Translations under genes and position numbers: made by a program
Assembly (NCBI RefSeq): GCF_025399195.1
Contig: NW_026252139.1
Coordinates: 1 to 64,000 of the forward strand
DNA: 64,000 nucleotides
From: Umbelopsis ramanniana AG
Lineage: Eukaryota > Mucoromycota > Umbelopsidomycetes > Umbelopsidales > Umbelopsidaceae
Direction of reading: 5' to 3'
Shown here: positions 57,698-64,000 of the stretch, piece by piece
Position numbering within the stretch: position 1 is the first letter of the stretch
Layout of the letters: each line of letters starts with the position of its first letter
The notes under the pieces: generated by a model
Told to the model about the DNA's origin: nothing
The model's database searches: none
The model's input: the letters and a program-made list of their open reading frames with translations, nothing else

Positions 57698-59251
57698 TCA
57701 AATGTCTCGAACAATGGTCTCTGGAGGCTCGCCACCATATATAATTCTATAAACGGTGGTCATCAAAGGGAAGTCTTCTGTCATATTCCGAGCCTTCAAA
57801 AACTCATGCACTTCCTTTGCCGTGGTTGTTCCTTGCAGTTTTTGACCATTAAGCATCTCTTGCTCCAATTCTTCAATAGACTGTGGTTGCGCTTCAGTAT
57901 TGATATGGCATTAGTTCTGACAGGTATGTACCTTTCTTACCTTTCCAGAATTCACAAAAGCTTCCGAGACTTTTCGATTGCGTCCGCCAAGACATGTTGT
58001 GATGAGGTCTGCAACACCGCATGACTCTGTAATTGGAAGTAGTATAGAATTAGACTCGAAACGAAACGGCATCGTGAAATGTCTTGCCACTTACGGAAAA
58101 AGGTTTCCGTCCGTACACCTCCGAAGAATGACTTTCCAAACTTTCTCATTTCAAGCAACCCACGTCGGATGACCGCAGCTTTCGTATTGTTTCCATATCT
58201 ATAACGTCGTGAGTTAATCACTGGCAATACAGTAACCATAGGTGAAAGCAGTGTACATACTTCAGTCCGTCGCATAAACCAGCGCCAACGGCAATGACGT
58301 TTTTAAGAGCGCCACATATTTGAACGCTTACAGAGTCTTCTATAACAGTTACATGGAAGTACGCAGTATTGAAAAGCTGAATTGAATATAGCAGCATTAA
58401 TTTCGAGATGGGACGGCGTAAATGGAATTCTCTACTGAGCATGCCACAAACAAGTACCTTGAACCATAGTTCTCCATCCTCCTCGTATGTTTGGCTACCT
58501 ATGGTGGTTTCACAGAACATTTCTTTAGCCACCTCGTCAGCTATGTTAGCTCCACTAAGTGCTGCTGTCGGTACGTTCAATGTGTTTTGGATTTCGTCAG
58601 TGAACAACGAGATGTTATTGTCATGAAACGCCAGTCCCTACAGCCTTAGTTTAATATATATAGCTGCTAATATCTGTATTCAGCATTTCCGCCTACCTTG
58701 ATCAATGAGATGGCTCTGGCGTTCTTTCCAAGCTTTCCCTTCAAATCTGTACATACTCGGCCCACAAACTGAGTTTTAAACCAAGCAAATGTCAATATAA
58801 GAATGGGCGTCAGCCAGCACAGGTGTATTTTGACATTACCTGGTGGGGCAAAACAAATACCAAAAGATCTGCTCCTTGACAGGCTTCTATAAGGTCTGGT
58901 ATGGCTGCAACATTTTCAGGCAGCTTTATGCCAGGTAAGTATCTTCAGGGAGATATATTAGAACAATCACTTTGTGGAAATCACGCTGTAGTGTTAGCAT
59001 ACTTGACGTTCTCGTGTTTCTCGTTGATAATATCTGTGAGGTTTCTGCCATCGACCTGCTCTTGGAAAACCCACATACGCACTTGTCGATCGAACAAATT
59101 GGAATGCTCTTGTGCATTCTCGCCAACGATCTTGGCGATAGCGGAACCCCTAAACGTATACTATAAGCGGACTAGGTAACTTAATGAAGGTAGTTTTCTG
59201 CTGGGCTTACCAATTACCAGATCCAATGATAGCAACTTTGTGTAGGCTCAT
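57698..59251 (-). CDS. GPD1: NAD-dependent glycerol-3-phosphate dehydrogenase
   Basis: Reduces dihydroxyacetone phosphate to glycerol-3-phosphate, for glycerol (osmotic) and lipid synthesis. Nine exons: 59211-59251, 59003-59149, 58840-58942, 58697-58768, 58458-58637, 58261-58376, 58095-58198, 57941-58026 and 57698-57880, 343 aa. The Rossmann loop [15 protein letters not shown], the VRMWVFQE block, [27 protein letters not shown], and the catalytic [19 protein letters not shown] are clear, as is [15 protein letters not shown]. In ETFFQSCG most members have Glu in place of Gln; the Gln codon is split by an intron. Confidence 0.95.
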
Positions 59252-59822
59252 GAAGGATGATATTAAAAAGAGTTGGTGTATGCAGAGAAAAGGTGTATGC
59301 AAAGGAAAAGTGAAACGAGTTAATGAAGAGCGAATTCCGAGATGCGCTTTATGTTTCATGTTTCAGTAAATTTTTCCTGATGACCGTATTTTTGACCATA
59401 ACCTGATACATATCCGATGAGATTGGAACCTTTGACATTATCTTGCGTTCTATTGATGCAACGCGCTTAAAGCATCATTTGACCGTCGTTATACACTCCC
59501 TCCTAACGTACGATGAAAGACATTCATTAAATTTAAATCGAATCGAGACAGTAAAGTGATATCAAGTAGAATGCTTTGTATTGATGAATTCCAATATAGT
59601 AATCAAAGATTATAGGATCAGTTCTTCATTTTATTGCGCGAGGGACTCCAACATAGCATCGCTTTCAACGCAGCGGGATCACTTTCATTTACAGTGTGGT
59701 GGGCTGGAAAGAGATTGTACACGTGATCTGTGACGGTTGTTTTGAAATTTCTTTTCTCTGTTGCCCTTAAGCGTTATGAAAAACTTTCTTTTTCGCCGTC
59801 CAGCCGATCAACTTTAGCAACA
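59252..59822. promoter_or_regulatory. Divergent promoter region between GPD1 and RPS13
   Basis: 571 bp. CACGTG at 59720-59725, about 100 bp before the RPS13 start, is the clearest element. No gene in it. Confidence 0.5.
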
Positions 59823-60278
59823 ATGGGTCGCATGCACGCTCCTGGAAAGGGTATCTCTAGCAGTGCCCTGCCTTACCGCCGTACTCCTCCTTCATGGGTT
59901 AAGACTACTCCCGAGGAAGTTTGCGAACAAATCTTCAAGCTCGCTAAGAAGGGTCTTTCCCCCTCCCAGATTGGTGTCATTCTCCGTGACTCTCACGGCA
60001 TTCCTCAAGTCAAGGGTGTCACTGGTAACAAGGTTCTCCGTATCCTCAAGTCCAACGGTCTCGCCCCTGAGATCCCTGAGGATTTGTACCAACTCATCAA
60101 GAAGGCTGTTTCCGTTCGCAAGCATCTTGAGCGTAACCGCAAGGACAAGGACTCCAAGTTCCGTTTGATTCTTATCGAGTCCCGTATCCACCGTCTTGCC
60201 CGCTACTACAAGACCGCTGGCCAACTCCCTCCCAACTGGAAGTACGAGTCCGCCACCGCTTCCGCCATGGTCGCTTAA
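59823..60278 (+). CDS. RPS13: 40S ribosomal protein uS15 (S13)
   Basis: Intron-free, 151 aa, the usual family length; start at the [10 protein letters not shown] Met. The frame is open upstream but lacks the conserved N-terminus, so the earlier Met is not used. Landmarks: [40 protein letters not shown] and [12 protein letters not shown]. Codon use is extremely biased to C-ending codons, as expected for a ribosomal-protein gene and in contrast to its neighbours. Confidence 0.97.
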   Translation: MGRMHAPGKGISSSALPYRRTPPSWVKTTPEEVCEQIFKLAKKGLSPSQIGVILRDSHGIPQVKGVTGNKVLRILKSNGLAPEIPEDLYQLIKKAVSVRKHLERNRKDKDSKFRLILIESRIHRLARYYKTAGQLPPNWKYESATASAMVA

Positions 60279-61012
60279 ACGTAGATTCCAATTCTCGAAA
60301 AAATAATATGGGAAGGAGCCAAGATTAACTTGTACATTGATTGTCAGGCTGTGTTTGATAATACAATGAATAAAGGAATTTATCTTCTTTCAGTGAACTT
60401 TCATGCATGCGTGTATTATCCATATAGAGTATTATGAAGTATTAACGGAGAAGCGAAAAAGAGAACCAGGTTCCTCGCTATCAGATCTACCCCATTTGCC
60501 AGGTACAACACTGCAGTGTTACTGCTATCATCTGCTCTTATCTGGCCATACTTGCCCTTAAAGTGTTGCCCTTTCCCTTGCATCATCGAGTCGTTTTAAC
60601 GCCCCCGGGTATTCGTCATCTTTTGTGTAGAAGAAGGGGTTGCTTTCAAATCGCTAAGGAACAGGATGAGGGAAAACTATTATTTTTCAATGTGGTAAGC
60701 CTCCATATAAGTCCAATTGCCCTTATCTGGAGCCGCCCTTCCCTTGCAGCAATTAATGCTGATCATCTACATTACATGCATCCTACGGCGTATTGCATTT
60801 CCGATTGTTATTGGATTGTGGGGAGGTGTTTTATTCTTGAGAAGAATTTTTTTTTTTACGTAATGGTATGGTACATGACAAATGGAAATAGAGATGTTGT
60901 TGCGTCTGATAAATACGAGTAGATGTAATGAGTTGCGTTCAGACACATCACAACAAAAGTAAAGTAGGTTGTACAAAGTGAAATGTGAGAACTGTCGCAT
61001 AAACGGTTAATC
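60279..61012. other. Convergent 3' spacer between RPS13 and CCC1
   Basis: 734 bp. The frame 60563-60922 has no start signal context or domain; I treat it as random. A T11 tract at 60847-60857 is the only notable element. Confidence 0.5.
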
Positions 61013-62016
61013 TTATGCGTGAGGAAGAGGAGGCGTCTCCAGCTCTGCGTCGTAGCTGAAAACATAAACCATCATGTAACTGCAGGCAGCCGCTGCGGCA
61101 CCAATGGCTAACGTCTGCAATGCGCCTACAACGGCTTGCCGTGGTGTCAAATACATGCTCTTGACGTAGCCAAAGATGAGCAGTGTGATGGAAGTAATCA
61201 GTACTGACATATACAAAGCAGGTCTAGCCTTCTCATAAAAAAAATAGGGTATAAGGGGAATTAATCCTCCTACAAAATAGGAGCTGCCGATAGTCACCGC
61301 CGACATCTAAAAAGTAAGCGAAAACATGTTTAGCCACAACTGCGTTAAAAAAAGAAAACGTTGAGTTTTTGTGGTACTCACCCAGCTTCTATTCGGGTCA
61401 GGTTTCTCCAAATTCAGTTCGAAACGCATGTGGAAGTCCACAGCTCGCTCTGGTGATTCTCTGAGTTTTGCAAGCATTGGTTCAAGAGAAGCACGGTCCA
61501 TACCATAGCTTTCGAACAATTCCACAATTTCATCCTCCTCTTCTTCAGGGTAGAGTTCCAGCTCTTGTTCTTCGCGCCTTCGTTCGTTTTTGTAGTGTTC
61601 CATCTCAGATCGAGCAGCTAGGTATCCACCTAGAGCCATTGACAATGCACCCGAGACCAGCTCTGAAAATACCATGGTTAGCCATCGGTTTGGAAGGGCA
61701 TTGTCCCTCCTCCCGTGTACTCACCAGCAACACCACCATAAATGACAATCTTGGTATTGTCTAAAGATGAAAGACCAGCTGCCAAAGCAAATGGCACGGT
61801 CAAGCCATCTGACAAGCCTAGAATGCAGTCTCGGACGAGTTCTGGCTGTTCAAAATGTTCCTCTCGGTGATGTCGTCGGCGAGGTTCCTGGAGTAAGCCT
61901 TTGTCGTCCAATGCAATGCCGAGCTCTTCTTCTTCGATGGAAGATGAAGCTCGAGTAGTCGAGGGCTCATAGTAATCCTCAAATTTGTCGATGAGTTTGT
62001 AGTCGTCGTTAGGCAT
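61013..62016 (-). CDS. CCC1: Vacuolar iron/manganese transporter CCC1/VIT1
   Basis: Moves Fe(II) (and Mn) into the vacuole for detoxification. Three exons (61725-62016, 61382-61662, 61013-61306), 288 aa. A ~60-residue acidic/Arg-rich cytosolic N-terminus precedes RDCILGLSDGLTVPFALAAG (the family's first helix), GGVAGELVSGALSMALGGYL, then the acidic/Glu-rich loop (EEQELELYPEEEEDEIVELF) that caps the metal in VIT1, and the last helices GSSYFVGGLIPLIPYFF, ALYMSVLITSITLLIFG and QTLAIGAAAAACSYMMVY. A CACGTG lies about 255 bp upstream at 62274-62279. Confidence 0.95.
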
Positions 62017-63066
62017 TGAGGGGAAAGGAGAGAGGTGGTGAGATCAAAAGAAAAGAGAAAGGAACTTTAAAAAAGAAAATTAAAGCAGAATGGGAAGGAA
62101 GAGGAGATGGAGCAAGAAGCTGGTTGGACTGTCCTACAAAGCGGCATCTTTTATGGGACATCGAATCCAATGAGCATCTTTTTTTGCCACACGATTTGAG
62201 TATAATTTATTTGCTACACAAACGTGCTGATATCCTGGTCCCTCATTTCCTGGTGGGCCAACCCCTACCTCTGCACGTGCCTCCTATATATGGAAACGCC
62301 TAAAAATTGGCCTCGGATTCAAACCTTCTCTCTGGTGAATTGGGACACATTTTGCCCAAAACAGCGCTTTTTGGTAGCCAGAGTGCCGCTTGCCGTGAGC
62401 ACGAGGGAAGCAACGGATGTGATATGAATTAATTAGCTCCAGTATATCGGATCATCTATGTGAAACGACCATTTAATTTGTTCTGGCTGCCGGAATGATG
62501 GGCAGCCGGTTGTTCCTTGCGTGATGACAGAAGCGCTCTTGTTTCAGCGACATGCTTGGGATCGCGTTTGTTGTCGATGCGTGCCCAAAAAACAAAAAAA
62601 AAGAAACCAGGCCCAAGCTCTCGCGCGCTTTACAATGTTTTACTGCATTTGAACAAAAACACACAGAAACCGCAGAACGGCATGTTTGTAAACAGTATTT
62701 ACTACAAGGTCGATGGCAAGGCAATTATGCTTGTTCATTTTTCTTTTAAAACTTTCTTTTTGCCCATATCACTCCCTCTTCAGGACCAACAAAACATGTG
62801 ATAGCTACGGAAGGTGAGTAGTCTACAATGCAGTTTCTTAGGAGCGATCTAAATGATAATGCTTCTAGACATGAATGTACAAAGGAATTTCAGTATGCAC
62901 CTTCACTGGTGAAGTTCAGGCAAATAACAGTGTCTTAGCCGCGGTTTTTCGGTCGCAGGGGTCATCGTTTGATCAAGGTTGGTTCAAACAGCGCTGAAAA
63001 AAAAAAAAAAAAAAGTGGGATTGACTGGTGCGCGCTAACTCTGGGACTGAAATTTCAATACCCAAC
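62017..63066. other. Divergent spacer between CCC1 and HEM14
   Basis: About 1.05 kb. Holds CACGTG at 62274-62279 next to a CTATATATGG string, and an A-tract at 62997-63014 before HEM14. Frames 62473-62801 overlap on both strands and look random. No gene supported. Confidence 0.55.
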
Positions 63067-64000
63067 ATGTCCACCATTGCCGTCCTGGGTGGTGGCATTT
63101 CCGGCCTCACAACCGCATACTACCTTTCAAAGCTAGCCCCTCATGGAACTAAGATCATATTGACCGAAGGATCGAACCGTCTTGGCGGTTGGATTAAAAG
63201 TTGTCGAGTCGCGCCAGGCGAATACGGTTTGGATCGACACATTCCAATCTCAAGCAATGCAGACATGACGAACGATAGTAACGTCCTTTTTGAGGGCGGT
63301 CCAAGAACTTTGCGGCCTGTTGGCCCCGGAGGTGTAGTGACACTAGACCTGGTGAGACAAATTGAGCATTAAAACTTAGTCGTGTTGGCCAACACTCTGA
63401 ACTCCTGTTATACTTAGATACGCGACCTCAATTTGACAGATAATTTAATAGCTATACCGAAAACCCATTCTTCCGCACGCCATCGTTACATTTACTATGA
63501 AGACCGCATCAACACTCTTCCCTCTTCGTTAAAGGAGATGCTGCTGAATCCTCCTCCCATTATGAAGTCCGTCTTGTTATCGGGTATGAAGGAGATGTTT
63601 GTTAAGAAATCAATGGCAGACGATGAAAGCATTTATGACTTTACGGAAAGACGTTTTGGAACGCACGTCGCAACAAACCTGGTGGGTGCTATGGTGCATG
63701 GCATCTACGCTGGCGATGCGAAAGAGCTTTCCCTACGCACCACCCTCAAGATGCTTTGGGAAAACGAACAAGCGTTTGGAAGTGTGGTGAGAGGCATGCT
63801 ACGCGGAGGAGCCAAAATGGATCGCTTTCGGGAACGTGGAATGATGACCCGTGCAAGGAACAACGATCCCGAATGGTTTGGAGAAATGGAAGCTATGAGC
63901 GTCATAGGTTTTAAAGATGGTGTGGACTCGTTGACACGAGCTCTTGGCACATGGTTGGGACAGCAGGACAATGTCGAAATTAGAACTGATGAAAAGGTTG
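63067..64000 (+). CDS. HEM14: Protoporphyrinogen oxidase, 5' part (runs off the window)
   Basis: FAD enzyme of the inner mitochondrial membrane that makes protoporphyrin IX in heme synthesis. The visible part is exon 1 (63067-63351) and the start of exon 2 (63418 on), about 290 residues; the family is ~500-550, so the C-terminal half is outside. The FAD-binding loop VAVLGGGISGLTTAYYL-like block starts right at the N-terminus (TIAVLGGGISGLTTAYYL), followed by LTEGSNRLGGWIKS and FEGGPRTLRP, hallmarks of PPOX. LVGAMVHGIYAGDAKELSLR is typical of the second half of the substrate domain. Confidence 0.95.

Noticed and set aside
62305-62325. GGTTTGAATCC-like string on the minus strand as a tRNA B box
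   Set aside because: The bases around it do not pair as a T stem and no A box is present at the right distance.

Overview
The window is nuclear DNA of a filamentous fungus, most likely an early-diverging one (Mucoromycota/Mucorales-like). This is inferred from: dense genes with many short introns (mostly 50-100 bp, GT-AG) and AT-rich spacers; fungus-specific families (a VTC polyphosphate polymerase, a Zn2Cys6-PAS regulator, Atg15, an Ecl1-like zinc protein, CCC1); and animal-like families that most ascomycetes lack (promethin/LDAF1-like, DYRK2-class kinase, AANAT-like acetyltransferase). There is no rRNA, CRISPR array, prophage or intact transposon. I rebuilt the gene models by hand. For nearly all of them every exon junction keeps the reading frame, which is the main support for exon coordinates.

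Layout. 1-2.85 kb: gene-poor, with a degenerate ~56-bp tandem repeat. 2.9-13.5 kb: a short unknown ORF, a tentative minus-strand gene, VTC4 (minus), a very long DYRK-family kinase (plus) and a small promethin-like membrane protein. 13.7-22.4 kb: RPA2 (minus), signal peptide peptidase (plus), a DMAC1/TMEM261-like protein (minus), a secreted thaumatin-like protein, an AANAT-like GNAT and a PHYHD1-like dioxygenase (minus). 24-33.5 kb: Zn2Cys6-PAS regulator, F-BAR/RhoGAP protein (minus), ATG15 lipase (minus), EFG1. 33.9-43.4 kb: Ecl1-like mini-gene, an unknown two-TM protein, a Sec7-like protein with an altered active site, two unknown small proteins, a TFIIIC subunit-6-like protein and an SDT1/PHM8-like nucleotidase. 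43.6-53.6 kb: a small membrane protein, a CUE-like/CxxC protein, a 45-residue micro-gene, an MCU-regulator-like (DUF1640) protein, RBX1 and a Src1/Heh inner-nuclear-membrane protein. 54-64 kb: a tiny unknown gene, secreted aldose 1-epimerase, an MGR3-like TPR protein, GPD1, RPS13, CCC1 and the 5' part of HEM14.

The genes are a housekeeping mixture and not a metabolic cluster. Themes that recur are the vacuole and lysosome (VTC4, CCC1, ATG15), mitochondria (DMAC1-like, DUF1640, MGR3-like, HEM14), DNA replication and ubiquitin control (RPA2, RBX1), and polarity or membrane traffic (DYRK, RhoGAP, Sec7-like). The observations most worth a second look are the Sec7-like protein with Lys at the glutamic-finger position, several previously hidden multi-exon small genes, an in-frame retainable intron beside the VTC4 active site, and very small exons (7 and 14 nt).
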